From Acidovorax benzenivorans (GTDB lineage: Bacteria; Pseudomonadota; Gammaproteobacteria; Burkholderiales; Burkholderiaceae_C): 64,000 bases of DNA. Of this stretch, positions 43,030 to 53,231 are shown one piece after another. Made by a program: the position numbers and the translations under genes. The stretch is taken from the NCBI RefSeq assembly GCF_028680575.1, contig NZ_JAPCKI010000013.1:62001-126000 (forward strand). The letters run 5' to 3'. Below the pieces are notes generated by a model. That model saw only the letters and a list, made by a program, of their open reading frames with translations. It did not search any database and had not been told where the DNA came from. Each line of letters begins with the position of its first letter. Within the stretch, counting starts at the first letter, position 1.

Positions 43030-43443
43030 ATGAACTCGCTGCACACCCCCACCCCGCCGTCGCCCGCCCTGCTCAGCCAGCCTGCGGGTCCCCTCACCCT
43101 GCAATGGAAGCGCCAGCCCCTGCCGCCGCTGCAGGCCGTCCAGGTGCTGGACTTCCGTGCGGGCGAGATCGCCCTGCTCGAAGTGGAACAAGGCCGCGTC
43201 TGGGTGACCTGTGATGGCCTGCTGGAGGATTATTTTCTGGAGGCCGGACAGCGCCTATCGTTCGCCGGACCCGTGCGGCTGCGGGTGAGCGCCGAAGGCC
43301 ACCGGCCCGCGCGGCTGAGCTGGGCGCAGCACCGGGCAGTGGAAGGTGCTGCTTATCCGCCAGCACCCGCATCTGCCCATCAGCCCAAGGCAACGGCCCC
43401 CACACAGGGTGCCCTGCCCCGGGGCGCGGTCAGCGCAGCTTGA
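43030..43443 (+). CDS. DUF2917 domain protein
   Basis: A 137-residue protein with a DUF2917 domain (about 20-100): [22 protein letters not shown] then [18 protein letters not shown], a pattern of a beta-rich, cupin-like fold. There is no signal peptide or membrane helix. It is divergent from the MocR regulator and probably its main target. Its 3' end overlaps the 3' end of hisD by 14 bp. The function is unknown. Confidence 0.75.
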   Translation: MNSLHTPTPPSPALLSQPAGPLTLQWKRQPLPPLQAVQVLDFRAGEIALLEVEQGRVWVTCDGLLEDYFLEAGQRLSFAGPVRLRVSAEGHRPARLSWAQHRAVEGAAYPPAPASAHQPKATAPTQGALPRGAVSAA

Positions 43444-44812
43444 TGGGCGTCTTGAGCCGCATCTCAGCAGCCCGTGCGTGGGCCTGCAGGCCCTCGCCAT
43501 AGGCCAGCTCGGCGGCGATGGTACCCAGCACCTGCGCACCGGCCTCGCTCACCTCAATGAGGCTGCTGCGCTTCTGGAAGTCGTACACGCCCAGTGGCGA
43601 CGAGAAACGTGCGGTACCGCTCGTGGGCAGCACGTGGTTGGGGCCTGCGCAGTAGTCGCCCAGGCTTTCGGAGGTGTAGGCCCCGAGGAAGATGGCGCCC
43701 GCATGACGCAGCAAAGGTTCCCAGCGGTGCGGGTCGGTGCTGCTGACCTCCAAGTGCTCGGGCGCGATGCGGTTGCTGATCGCGCAGGCTTCTTCCATGT
43801 CCTTGGTCAGGATCAGCGCGCCGCGGCCCGTGAGGCTCTTGGCGATGATCTCGGCGCGCGGCATGGTGGGCAGCAGGCGGTCGATCTCGCGCTGTACGGC
43901 GTCGAGGTAGGCGGCGTCGGGGCACAACAGGATGCTCTGCGCCAGCTCGTCATGCTCGGCCTGGCTGAAGAGGTCCATCGCCACCCAGTCAGGCGGTGTG
44001 GTGCCATCGGCCAGCACCAGGATTTCGCTCGGGCCAGCGATCATGTCGATGCCCACGGTGCCGAACACGCGCTTCTTGGCGCTGGCCACGTAGGCGTTGC
44101 CGGGACCTGTGATCTTGTCCACCTTGGGCACGGTGGCCGTGCCGTAGGCCAGCGCCGCCACGGCCTGGGCACCGCCAATGGTGAAGGCGCGCGTGACGCC
44201 CGCCACGTACGCGGCGGCCAGCACCAGCTCGTTGCGCTCGCCCTTCGTCGAGGTGCCCTCGCCCGTTCCACCGGTTGCCACGCTGCCGCGCACGGGCGTG
44301 GGCACCACCATGATGATTTCCTGCACACCGGCCACGTGGGCCGGGATGGCATTCATCAACAGGCTGGAGGGGTACGCGGCCTTGCCGCCGGGCACGTAGA
44401 TGCCCACGCGGTCGAGCGGTGTGACCTTCTGACCCAGCAGCGTGCCGTCCTCGTCGCGGTAGCTCCAGCTCTCGCCCGAGGCCTTCTTCTGCGCCTCGTG
44501 GTAGCTGCGCACACGCTTGGCGGCGGCCTGCAGCGCGTCGCGCTGGGCCTGCGGAATGGCGTCGAACGCGGCCTTGAAGTCGGCCTGGGTCAGCTCCAGC
44601 GCCGCCATGTTGGGGGCGCTGAGGCCATCGAAACGGGCGGTGTACTCCAGCACGGCCGCGTCGCCGCGCTTTTGCACGTCGGCCAGGATGTCGGCCACGC
44701 GCTGCTCGATGGCCGCGTCGGTGTCGGCAGACCAATGCAGGCGGGCTGCAAAATCAGCCTCAAAAGTGGCCGCAGCGGTGGACAGACGGGCGGGAGCAGC
44801 TACCAAAGTCAT
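43430..44812 (-). CDS. hisD: Histidinol dehydrogenase
   Basis: A 460-residue HisD that makes the last two oxidations of histidine synthesis. The zinc-binding and catalytic histidines/glutamates lie in [13 protein letters not shown] and [10 protein letters not shown], and [10 protein letters not shown] is the NAD-binding motif. ATG 44812 is used. It follows hisG by 19 nt. Downstream the his order is interrupted by the MocR/DUF2917/VapBC insertion before hisC. Confidence 0.97.
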   Translation of the reverse strand: MTLVAAPARLSTAAATFEADFAARLHWSADTDAAIEQRVADILADVQKRGDAAVLEYTARFDGLSAPNMAALELTQADFKAAFDAIPQAQRDALQAAAKRVRSYHEAQKKASGESWSYRDEDGTLLGQKVTPLDRVGIYVPGGKAAYPSSLLMNAIPAHVAGVQEIIMVVPTPVRGSVATGGTGEGTSTKGERNELVLAAAYVAGVTRAFTIGGAQAVAALAYGTATVPKVDKITGPGNAYVASAKKRVFGTVGIDMIAGPSEILVLADGTTPPDWVAMDLFSQAEHDELAQSILLCPDAAYLDAVQREIDRLLPTMPRAEIIAKSLTGRGALILTKDMEEACAISNRIAPEHLEVSSTDPHRWEPLLRHAGAIFLGAYTSESLGDYCAGPNHVLPTSGTARFSSPLGVYDFQKRSSLIEVSEAGAQVLGTIAAELAYGEGLQAHARAAEMRLKTPIKLR

Positions 44813-44831
44813 AGTGCGTTCTAAGGTTGGG

Positions 44832-45490
44832 TCAGTTCTTTTCAGCGGGAATGGCCGATGCAAACGCATCGATGATGCGGCGCAGCGGTGCCTGCTTGAG
44901 CTTGAGCGCAGCCTGGTTCACGACCAGGTAGGAGCTGATGTCCATGATGCGCTCGACTTCGATGAGGTTGTTGGCCTTGAGCGTGTTGCCGGTGGACACC
45001 AGGTCCACGATCGCATCGGCCAGACCCGTCAGCGGCGCCAACTCCATGCTGCCGTAGAGCTTGACCATGTCCACGTGCACGCCCTTGCTGGCGAAGAAGT
45101 CGCGGGCAATGCCGGTGTACTTGGTGGCGACCTTGAGGCGCGAGCCCTGCTTGACGGCCTGGGCGTAGTCGAAGTCGTTGCGCACGGCCACACTCACGCG
45201 GCACTTGGCAATGCGCAGGTCCAGCGGCTGGTACAGGCCCTGGCCACCATGTTCGATAAGGGTGTCCTTGCCGGTCACGCCGATGTCGGCACCGCCGTAT
45301 TCCACATAGGTGGGCACGTCGGTGGCACGCACCAGCACCACGCGCACGTTGGGCTGGTTGGTGGGCAAGATGAGCTTGCGCGATTTTTCGGGGTCTTCCA
45401 GCACCTCGATGCCTGCAGCGGCCAGCAGCGGCAGGGTTTCGTCAAAGATGCGGCCCTTGGAAAGGGCCAGGGTGATCATGTTGCCGGTGC

Positions 45491-45494
<4 letters not shown>
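44832..45494 (-). CDS. hisG: ATP phosphoribosyltransferase (short form)
   Basis: A 220-residue HisG of the short, catalytic-only type ([44 protein letters not shown]). Short HisG works with a HisZ regulatory subunit; none is seen in this window. It catalyses the first step of histidine synthesis. ATG 45494 overlaps the murA stop codon by 4 nt. Confidence 0.97.
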
Positions 45495-46765
<1,271 letters not shown>

Positions 46766-46795
46766 CTCAATCAACCCAAATAGTGTTCAAAAGTG

Positions 46796-46845
46796 CCGCT
46801 AGCGCTTTTACACAAAGCGCGAACAGCTATTAATTCAGGAGCAAA
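46796..46845 (+). repeat. Dispersed repeat copy H
   Basis: CCGCTAGCGCTTTTACACAAAGCGCG, AAC, AGCTAT (46825-46830), N9, AGCAA (46840-46844). It lies between murA and the BolA gene, antisense to both, and is one of the best-preserved copies. Confidence 0.8.
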
Positions 46846-46850
46846 ACAAC

Positions 46851-47093
46851 TCAATCCGTCTGGGCAGCCCATTCTGCGGGCGTGAAGGTTTTCATCGACA
46901 AGGCATGCACCTCGTCGGTCTGCATCCGGTTGCCCAGGGTGGCGTACACCGCACGCTGGCGTTGCAGGGTGCGCTGGCCCACAAACGTGGCCGAAACGAT
47001 GGTCGCATACCAGTGGCGGCCATCACCTTCAAGCGTGATGTGATCGCAAGCGATGCCAGCGGCGATGAGGTCTTTGAGTTGGTCAGCGGTCAT
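46851..47093 (-). CDS. ibaG: BolA family protein, IbaG type
   Basis: An 80-residue BolA-like protein (MTADQLKDLIAAGIACDHITLEGDGRHW, IVSATFVGQRTLQRQRAVYATLGNRM). IbaG/BolA proteins pair with CGFS glutaredoxins to handle Fe-S clusters. Position between the ABC exporter permease and murA is conserved in proteobacteria. ATG 47093 is used. Confidence 0.92.
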   Translation of the reverse strand: MTADQLKDLIAAGIACDHITLEGDGRHWYATIVSATFVGQRTLQRQRAVYATLGNRMQTDEVHALSMKTFTPAEWAAQTD

Positions 47094-47109
47094 AGAGGGG
47101 CGCTCGGAA

Positions 47110-47865
47110 TCAGTTGCGGATTTTGTAGCCGGTGCGCAGCAGGTGCACGGCCAGGGCACTCACGGCCAGCCAGGCGATGCCCACGATGCCCAGGCTGAGC
47201 CAGGGGGACGTGTCGCTCTGGCCAAAGAAGCCGTAGCGGAAGCCGTCGATCATGTAGAAAAACGGGTTGAGGTGGCTCACTGCCTGCCAGAACGGCGGCA
47301 GCGACTGGATCGAATAGAACACGCCCGACAGAAAGGTCATGGGCACGATGACGAAGTTCTGGAACGCGGCCATCTGGTCGAACTTGTCGGCCCAGAGCCC
47401 GGCGATCAACCCCAACGTGGCCAGCAGCGCGGCCCCCAGCAGGGCGAACACCAGAATCCACCAGGGTGCAGCAAACTCCGGCCGCGCAAACGCCATCGTG
47501 ACGATGAACACGCCCAAGCCCACCACCAGCCCGCGCACCACGGACGAGCCCACATAGGCCACAAACCAGGCCCAGTGCGACAGCGGGGTGAGCAGCACGA
47601 ACACCAGGCTGCCCATGATCTTGCTCTGGATCAGGCTGGAAGAGCTGTTGGCAAAGGCGTTTTGCAGCACGCTCATCATCACCAGGCCGGGCACCAGAAA
47701 CGCGGTGTAGCTGATGCGGTCGTAGACCTTCACATGGTCTTCGAGCACATGGCCAAAGATCAGCAGGTACAGCACGGCCGTGAGCACCGGAGCGGCGACG
47801 GTCTGGAAGCTGACCTTCCAGAACCGCAGCACTTCTTTGTAGAACAGGGTTTGCCAGCCGGTCAT
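47110..47865 (-). CDS. ABC-2 type transporter permease
   Basis: A 251-residue ABC-2 permease (YadH/NodJ-like) with about six hydrophobic segments (e.g. LVPGLVMMSVLQNAF, GLVVGLGVFIVTMAF, FVIVPMTFLSGVFYSI, IVGIAWLAVSALAVHLL). It pairs with the preceding ATPase, whose stop codon overlaps its start by 4 nt. Substrate is unknown. The pair lies beside the Mla operon. Confidence 0.9.
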   Translation of the reverse strand: MTGWQTLFYKEVLRFWKVSFQTVAAPVLTAVLYLLIFGHVLEDHVKVYDRISYTAFLVPGLVMMSVLQNAFANSSSSLIQSKIMGSLVFVLLTPLSHWAWFVAYVGSSVVRGLVVGLGVFIVTMAFARPEFAAPWWILVFALLGAALLATLGLIAGLWADKFDQMAAFQNFVIVPMTFLSGVFYSIQSLPPFWQAVSHLNPFFYMIDGFRYGFFGQSDTSPWLSLGIVGIAWLAVSALAVHLLRTGYKIRN

Positions 47866-48800
47866 AGCGCGACCTCGGACAAGGGAATATTGGAAGCCGA
47901 AGTGCCGGACATCACTTGCAGGAACACATCCTCCAGGTCTGGCCTGCGGATCTCCATGTCCTGTACATCAACCCCGGCCACGCGCAGCGTTGCGAGGTGG
48001 TTTTCAATCTCCGCCGCGTCATGCGCGGGCAACTGCACGATGCGGCCGGTGACGCGCGCCACGGCAGCCAGTGCAGGTGGCAGCACCGCGTCGGTCTTGA
48101 ACTGCAGCACGCTGCCCGAGGCGGCCTTGAGCAGCTCGCTGGTGCGGTTGAGTGCCACCACCTGCCCGGCCTTGAGCATGGCGATGCGGCCACACAGAGC
48201 CTCGGCTTCTTCGAGGTAGTGTGTGGTGAGCAGCACGGTGTGCCCTTCCTTGTTCAGGCGGGCGATGAAGTGCCACAGCGTCTGGCGCAGTTCCACATCG
48301 ACACCGGCCGTGGGCTCATCCAAAACGATGATGGGCGGCTTGTGCACCAGTGCTTGTGCCACCAGCACACGGCGCTTCATGCCGCCCGAGAGCTGGCGCA
48401 TGTTGGCGTTGGCCTTGTCGGCCAGGCCCAGGTTTTCGAGCAGCTCGTCGATCCAGGCATCGTTGTTCTTCACGCCGAAGTAGCCCGACTGGATGCGCAG
48501 CGCCTCGCGCACGTTGAAGAAGGGGTCAAACACCAGCTCTTGCGGCACGATGCCCAGCTTGCGCCGGGCATCGGCGTACTGGGCCTGCACGTCGCTGCCC
48601 TGCACGAGCACACGGCCGCTGGTGGCACGCGCCAAGCCTGCCAGGATGCTGATCAGGGTGGTTTTGCCCGCACCGTTGGGGCCCAGAAGCCCGAAGAACT
48701 CGCCTTCCTCAATGTCCAGGTTGACCTGGTTCAGTGCCTGGAAAGGGCCTTTGGGCGTGGCAAAGGTCTTGGATATGGCTTGGAAGGAGACTGCGGGCAT
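47862..48800 (-). CDS. ABC transporter ATP-binding protein
   Basis: A 312-residue ABC ATPase (YadG-like). Walker A is GPNGAGKTTL, signature LSGGMKRRV, Walker B IIVLDEPTAG, followed by an H-loop near LLTTHYLEEAE. The C-terminal ~80 residues form a regulatory extension. It is coupled to the ABC-2 permease by the ATGA overlap. Confidence 0.94.
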   Translation of the reverse strand: MPAVSFQAISKTFATPKGPFQALNQVNLDIEEGEFFGLLGPNGAGKTTLISILAGLARATSGRVLVQGSDVQAQYADARRKLGIVPQELVFDPFFNVREALRIQSGYFGVKNNDAWIDELLENLGLADKANANMRQLSGGMKRRVLVAQALVHKPPIIVLDEPTAGVDVELRQTLWHFIARLNKEGHTVLLTTHYLEEAEALCGRIAMLKAGQVVALNRTSELLKAASGSVLQFKTDAVLPPALAAVARVTGRIVQLPAHDAAEIENHLATLRVAGVDVQDMEIRRPDLEDVFLQVMSGTSASNIPLSEVAL

Positions 48801-48929
48801 GAAGCCTTCGATTTTAAGGCCTCAGCCCTCAGCGGGCCGGACCGCTGGTGTAATGGCCTTTGGCAGGTGCCCCAGGCCTGTGCCAACCGCGCCGACAACT
48901 CTGCCGGGCGGCGCCGCACAAACCGGCAA

Positions 48930-49202
48930 TCAATGCGCCGGAGCCAGCAGGGCGTCCACCCCGTACAGCCCGGCCATGCCCGCCAAGGCGGGAGGCATGC
49001 CCTGCACCGCAAATTGCTTGCCCTCGGACAAGGCTTCGCGCCGGCATTCCAGCAGCACGGCCAAGGCCGAGGTGTCAAACACCGTCAGCGCACGGGCATC
49101 CACCACCACCGTGCTGTCGCGGTGCACCCGCAGCCCCTGCTTGAGCATGTGCAGGCAGGCCGTGGCCTGGCGGTGGGTGAGTTCAGGGGGTAGCACCAGC
49201 AT
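48930..49202 (-). CDS. mlaB: STAS-domain protein MlaB
   Basis: A 90-residue STAS domain (VVVDARALTVFDTSALAVLLECRREA, with the conserved serine) that stabilises MlaF and the MlaFEDB complex. ATG 49202 is used. It lies 14 nt after mlaC, the last gene of the mla series. Confidence 0.88.
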   Translation of the reverse strand: MLVLPPELTHRQATACLHMLKQGLRVHRDSTVVVDARALTVFDTSALAVLLECRREALSEGKQFAVQGMPPALAGMAGLYGVDALLAPAH

Positions 49203-49216
49203 GGTCGCTAGGGCTC

Positions 49217-49879
49217 TCAGCCCTTGGCAGAAGCCGCGTTGGTCTTGTTGCGCGCTGCCAGGGTGTCGATCAGGCCATCGATGCCCTTGGCATTGATCTC
49301 CTGCGCGAACTGGCCTCGGTAGGTTTCCACCAGCCAAACGCCGAGCACGTTGAGGTTGTAGATCTTCCAGCCCGCTCCGTCGCCCGGTGTTTTTTCCAGG
49401 CGGTAGTCGAGCTGGATGGGGTCGCCACGGCCCACGATCTCGGTGCGCACCAGCACGTCCTTGTCCTCGGCCGCCGCGCGCAAAGGCTTGACCTGGATGG
49501 TCTGGTCATTGACCTGGGCCAACGCACCGGCATACGTGCGCACCAACAGAACCTTGAACTCGTCCTGCAGGCGTTTTTGCTGCTCGGGCGTGGCCTGGCG
49601 CCAGCCGGGGCCCACGGCGGCGGCTGTCATGCGACGGAAGTTGACGTTAGGCATCACGGTTTTATCGACCAGCGCAATCACCTTGCTCAGGTCACCGGCC
49701 TGGATGGCCTTGTCGGACTTCACCGTGCTCAGCACATCGGCGGACAGGCGCTTGATGAGGGCGTCAGGCGCCTCGTCGGCCGCCAGGGCAGACAGCGGCA
49801 GGGTCAACATGGCACTGGCTGCCAGGCAAAGGGCAGTGCGCCCCAGGGAACGTCGGTTCATCATCTTCTTGGCTTTCAT
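49217..49879 (-). CDS. mlaC: Phospholipid-binding protein MlaC
   Basis: A 220-residue MlaC (Tol_Tol_Ttg2 domain). It has an N-terminal signal peptide (ALCLAASAMLTLPLSALAADE), and the central motif VMPNVNFRRMTAAAVGPGWRQAT. It shuttles phospholipids through the periplasm between MlaA and MlaFEDB. It lies 135 nt after mlaA. Confidence 0.96.
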   Translation of the reverse strand: MKAKKMMNRRSLGRTALCLAASAMLTLPLSALAADEAPDALIKRLSADVLSTVKSDKAIQAGDLSKVIALVDKTVMPNVNFRRMTAAAVGPGWRQATPEQQKRLQDEFKVLLVRTYAGALAQVNDQTIQVKPLRAAAEDKDVLVRTEIVGRGDPIQLDYRLEKTPGDGAGWKIYNLNVLGVWLVETYRGQFAQEINAKGIDGLIDTLAARNKTNAASAKG

Positions 49880-50014
49880 CGGTGCGGGCTTGTGCCCGTC
49901 AAATCATTGTGGAGGTCTGTGCCGACCGGCATGCGTCGCAGCGGTTGCGGGTTGCAAGCAAGTGCAACAGCACCATGGCCCGAGGCAGCGCGTTGTACCC
50001 AGCCCGTCATCACA

Positions 50015-50812
50015 TCAGCGGGCAGGCTCTTCAGGCAGCACGCCGTTGCTGGAGCTGCCGTCGTCCTTGCCGTCTGCGTTTTGCGCATCCCCCGCGCGGC
50101 TGCGCACCTGCAGGTAGACGTCGCGCGTAAAGCTGTACTTGTCCAGGGCAGCGCTGTCGAGCACCGAGCCCGCGCGCAGCAGGTTGGAGCGCACCTCTAC
50201 GGCGCGCAGCGCGTACAGCGAGTTGCGGGCAGAGACCGGGTCCACGTAGCTCACCACGTTGCCCTTCATGTCCACAGGCAGCGCGAACGTATCACGCACG
50301 GTGGAGGGCCCCAGGATGGGCAGCATGAGATAAGGCCCCGTGCCAACGCCCCAGCGACCCAACGTCAGGCCGAAGTCCTGCTTGTAGCGGTCGATGCCCA
50401 GCTCGCTGGCGATGTCCAGCAGTCCTCCCAGGCCCATGAAGGTGTTCACGTTGACGCGCATGAAGCTGGATGCAGCAGCTTCGCCGCGCAGCTGCAGCAC
50501 GTTGTTCACGAACGACCAGACGTCGCCCAGGTTCCCGAAGAAATTGCTGACCCCGGTGCGGACCGGGGCGGGCGTGACCTCCTGGTAAGCCGTCGCCACG
50601 GGCTTGAGCACCATGGCATCGACCTGTTCATTGAAGTTGGTCATGCTGCGGTTGTAAGACTCCAGCGGGTCACGGGGGTCGGGGTTGGCCACCGTGGCGC
50701 ATCCGGTGAGCAGCACGGCACCCAGCAGCCATGCCAGGCCCGCTGCCAGGCGGGAAATCGACAACCTGTCGCCTGCAATGCAGGCGCGGAGTGTGTGGAG
50801 TGAATTCGTCAT
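50015..50812 (-). CDS. mlaA: Outer-membrane lipoprotein MlaA (VacJ)
   Basis: A 265-residue lipoprotein with lipobox LLTGC and the VacJ signatures DPLESYNRSMTNFNEQVD, GVSNFFGNLGDVWSFVNNVLQ and GVGTGPYLMLPILGPST. MlaA sits with a porin in the outer membrane and removes misplaced phospholipids. Its ATG overlaps the mlaD stop codon by 4 nt; in E. coli mlaA is elsewhere, so this is the betaproteobacterial arrangement. Confidence 0.96.
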   Translation of the reverse strand: MTNSLHTLRACIAGDRLSISRLAAGLAWLLGAVLLTGCATVANPDPRDPLESYNRSMTNFNEQVDAMVLKPVATAYQEVTPAPVRTGVSNFFGNLGDVWSFVNNVLQLRGEAAASSFMRVNVNTFMGLGGLLDIASELGIDRYKQDFGLTLGRWGVGTGPYLMLPILGPSTVRDTFALPVDMKGNVVSYVDPVSARNSLYALRAVEVRSNLLRAGSVLDSAALDKYSFTRDVYLQVRSRAGDAQNADGKDDGSSSNGVLPEEPAR

Positions 50813-51297
50813 TTTTTGCCACCTGCCCCAGCAGGCTTTCCGCCGTCTTCGGCTTTGCTGTAAAGAAATTGTCCAATGAGGTTCTCAAGCACCACCGCCG
50901 ACTGGGTGGACGTGATCATGTCGCCCGCCGCCAGGTTCTTCTCGTCGGCACCGGCTTCAATCCCGATGTACTGCTCGCCCAGCAGCCCGCTGGTCAGGAT
51001 CTTGAGGGAGCTGTCCTTGGGAAACGCATAGCGGTCTTCCATGGCCAGCGTGACCCGCGCCTGGAAGGTCTTGTCGTCGAACGTGATGGACTCCACACGC
51101 CCGACGAGCACACCGGCGCTGCGCACCGCCGCCTGGGGCTTGAGACCGCCGATGTTGTCAAACCGCGCGGTGACGCGGTAGCCCGAATGGAATTGCAGGC
51201 TCAGCAGGTTGGCCGACTGCAGCGCCAGAAACACCAGTGCCACTGCGCCCAGCATCACGAAGAGCCCTACCCACAGATCGTTTTTGGAGCGTTGCAT
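50809..51297 (-). CDS. mlaD: MCE-domain protein MlaD
   Basis: A 162-residue single-MCE-domain protein. It has one N-terminal membrane helix (VGLFVMLGAVALVFLALQS) and the MCE core (ARFDNIGGLKPQAAVRSAGVLVGRVESI, LLGEQYIGIEAG). It forms the hexameric ring of the MlaFEDB complex. ATG 51297 is used. Confidence 0.95.
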   Translation of the reverse strand: MQRSKNDLWVGLFVMLGAVALVFLALQSANLLSLQFHSGYRVTARFDNIGGLKPQAAVRSAGVLVGRVESITFDDKTFQARVTLAMEDRYAFPKDSSLKILTSGLLGEQYIGIEAGADEKNLAAGDMITSTQSAVVLENLIGQFLYSKAEDGGKPAGAGGKK

Positions 51298-51332
51298 ACG
51301 TTTGATTCCTAGAACTGCCAGCACAGCCAGCG

Positions 51333-52115
51333 TCAGATACTGAACATCAGCGCGGTGAGCACGAAGTCCAGTGCCAACACCGCCAAAGACGCCATGACCA
51401 CCGTGCGTGTGGTGGCGCGCGACACCCCCTCGGGGGTGGGCTTGGCCACATAGCCCTGCAGCAGCGCCACAAAAGTTACCGTGAAGCCAAAGACCACACT
51501 CTTGAGCACGCCGTTGCCCAGGTCCTTCCAGACATCCACCCCACCCTGCATCTGGCTCCAGAACGCCCCGGGGTCGATGCCGATCATGAGTACCCCCACG
51601 ATCCAACCACCGATCACCCCCACGGCACTGAACACGGCTGCCAGCAGCGGCATGGTGATCACCCCGGCCCAGAAACGAGGCGCCAGGATGCGCTGCACCG
51701 GGTCCACCGCCATCATCTCCATGGCGCTGAGCTGCTCGCCCGCGCGCATGAGGCCAATTTCGGCTGTAAGCGAAGTGCCTGCGCGGCCCGCAAACAACAG
51801 CGCGGTGACCACGGGGCCCAGCTCGCGCACGAGGCTCAAGGCCACCAGCAGGCCCAAGGCCTCAGACGAGCCATAGCGCTGCAATGTGTAGTACCCCTGC
51901 AACCCCAGCACAAACCCAACGAACAGGCCCGACACGGCAATGATGGCCAGCGAATAGTTGCCCAGAAAATGCACCTGGTCGCGCACCAGAGAGGGCCGCA
52001 TCAAGGTCGCGCCCAGCAGCCGCACCAGCCGCCCGAACAGCCGCGCCCCCATGCCAATGTCCGCCAACTTGTGGCGCACGGCAAAGCCAACGTCGGCGGG
52101 TTTGTACCAGCTCAC
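51333..52115 (-). CDS. mlaE: Phospholipid transport permease MlaE
   Basis: A 260-residue MlaE/YrbE permease with about five membrane segments and family motifs [38 protein letters not shown] and [21 protein letters not shown]. The ATG overlaps the mlaF stop codon by 4 nt. Confidence 0.97.
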   Translation of the reverse strand: MSWYKPADVGFAVRHKLADIGMGARLFGRLVRLLGATLMRPSLVRDQVHFLGNYSLAIIAVSGLFVGFVLGLQGYYTLQRYGSSEALGLLVALSLVRELGPVVTALLFAGRAGTSLTAEIGLMRAGEQLSAMEMMAVDPVQRILAPRFWAGVITMPLLAAVFSAVGVIGGWIVGVLMIGIDPGAFWSQMQGGVDVWKDLGNGVLKSVVFGFTVTFVALLQGYVAKPTPEGVSRATTRTVVMASLAVLALDFVLTALMFSI

Positions 52116-52930
52116 AGCGCACGCCCTCCTACCGGTCCGAAATCCTCGGCCACGGCCGGGCCGGGGTAATGGAAAGGCACCGGGCCGGTGGGCAGGGCAT
52201 TGACGAACTGGTGCACCAGCGGGTCACGGCTGGCGAGCACCTCCTCGGGTGAGCCTTGTGCTGCCACAACACCTTCGCCCAGAATGATCACGTGGTCCGC
52301 CAGGCGGAAAGTCTCTTCCAGGTCATGCGACACCACGATGCTGGTGAGCCCCATTGCGTCATTGAGCTGGCGGATCAACTGCGCCGCCGTGCCCAGCGAG
52401 ATAGGGTCCAGGCCCGCAAAGGGCTCGTCGTACATGACCAGTTCCGGGTCCAGCACGATCGCGCGGGCCAGCGCCACGCGGCGCGCCATGCCACCGGAGA
52501 TCTGGCTGGGCATCAGATCGCGGGCACCGCGCAGGCCCACCGCATGCAGCTTCATCAGCACGACATCACGGATCAGGTCCTCGGACAAATCGGTGTGCTC
52601 ACGCAGCGGAAACGCCACGTTCTCAAACACGCTCAGGTCGGTGAACAGCGCGCCGAACTGGAACAACATGCCCATGCGCCGGCGCGCGGCGTACAAAGCC
52701 TGCACATCCATGCGCCCCACATCCTGGCCGTTGACCAACACGTGGCCGCTCTGGGCCTTGTGCTGACCACCAATCAGCCGCAGCACAGTGGTCTTGCCAC
52801 CACCCGACGCACCCATCAGCGCCGTGACCTTGCCACGCGGCACCGCCAGTGTCACGTCGCGCAGGATCACGCGGTCACCGTACGAAAACGTGACGTTGCG
52901 CAACTCGGCAAGAAATGTGGACTCGGCCAT
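52112..52930 (-). CDS. mlaF: Phospholipid transport ATPase MlaF
   Basis: A 272-residue ABC ATPase. Walker A is [10 protein letters not shown], signature [14 protein letters not shown], Walker [14 protein letters not shown], the usual MlaF form. It is first in mlaFEDACB. An AcrR-like palindrome lies about 85-110 nt upstream. Confidence 0.97.
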   Translation of the reverse strand: MAESTFLAELRNVTFSYGDRVILRDVTLAVPRGKVTALMGASGGGKTTVLRLIGGQHKAQSGHVLVNGQDVGRMDVQALYAARRRMGMLFQFGALFTDLSVFENVAFPLREHTDLSEDLIRDVVLMKLHAVGLRGARDLMPSQISGGMARRVALARAIVLDPELVMYDEPFAGLDPISLGTAAQLIRQLNDAMGLTSIVVSHDLEETFRLADHVIILGEGVVAAQGSPEEVLASRDPLVHQFVNALPTGPVPFHYPGPAVAEDFGPVGGRAL

Positions 52931-53014
52931 GCCAAAAATGGATGTTGAAACTCAGGACTGCCAAAACGGCACCCGCCCTCCCAAGAAAATGGAGCGCAGA
53001 TGGTAGCCGAAGAC

Positions 53015-53040
53015 ACAAACATACATTCATGCATGTTTGT
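53015..53040. promoter_or_regulatory. AcrR/TetR-like operator upstream of mlaF
   Basis: A 26-bp imperfect palindrome: ACAAACAT (53015-53022) and ATGTTTGT (53033-53040), with inner CAT/ATG arms and one mismatch. It resembles operators of AcrR/TtgR-type TetR repressors. It lies in the 301-nt gap between gltD and mlaF, which holds no gene. Confidence 0.5.
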
Positions 53041-53179
53041 AAAGAAAATCACACCTGGTAGCAGCCCCGCGTCGTGCGGGACCGAGGCAAGCCCGGATTG
53101 ACAGAACCTGTGATTGTGCCAACAAAGCATCCAAAAGGCTGGCGCCCGGCCATTGCCCCGCCTTCAAAGCCCCCGTCAA

Positions 53180-53207
53180 CGCAAACGGCGCCCGAAGGCG
53201 CCGTTGC
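53180..53207 (-). terminator. Terminator of gltBD
   Basis: Nine-base perfect stem AACGGCGCC-TTCG-GGCGCCGTT on the minus strand, followed by TGCGTT, about 25 nt after the gltD stop codon. The T run is short. Confidence 0.55.
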
Positions 53208-53231
53208 TTGGAGAGTGCGCAATGCGCAGGA

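Noticed and set aside
43346..44824. 492-codon plus-strand open frame opposite hisD
   Set aside because: Antisense shadow of hisD; no domain signature.
53081..53180. Possible small gene in the gltD/mlaF gap
   Set aside because: Short frames here lack start signals and run into the gltD terminator hairpin.
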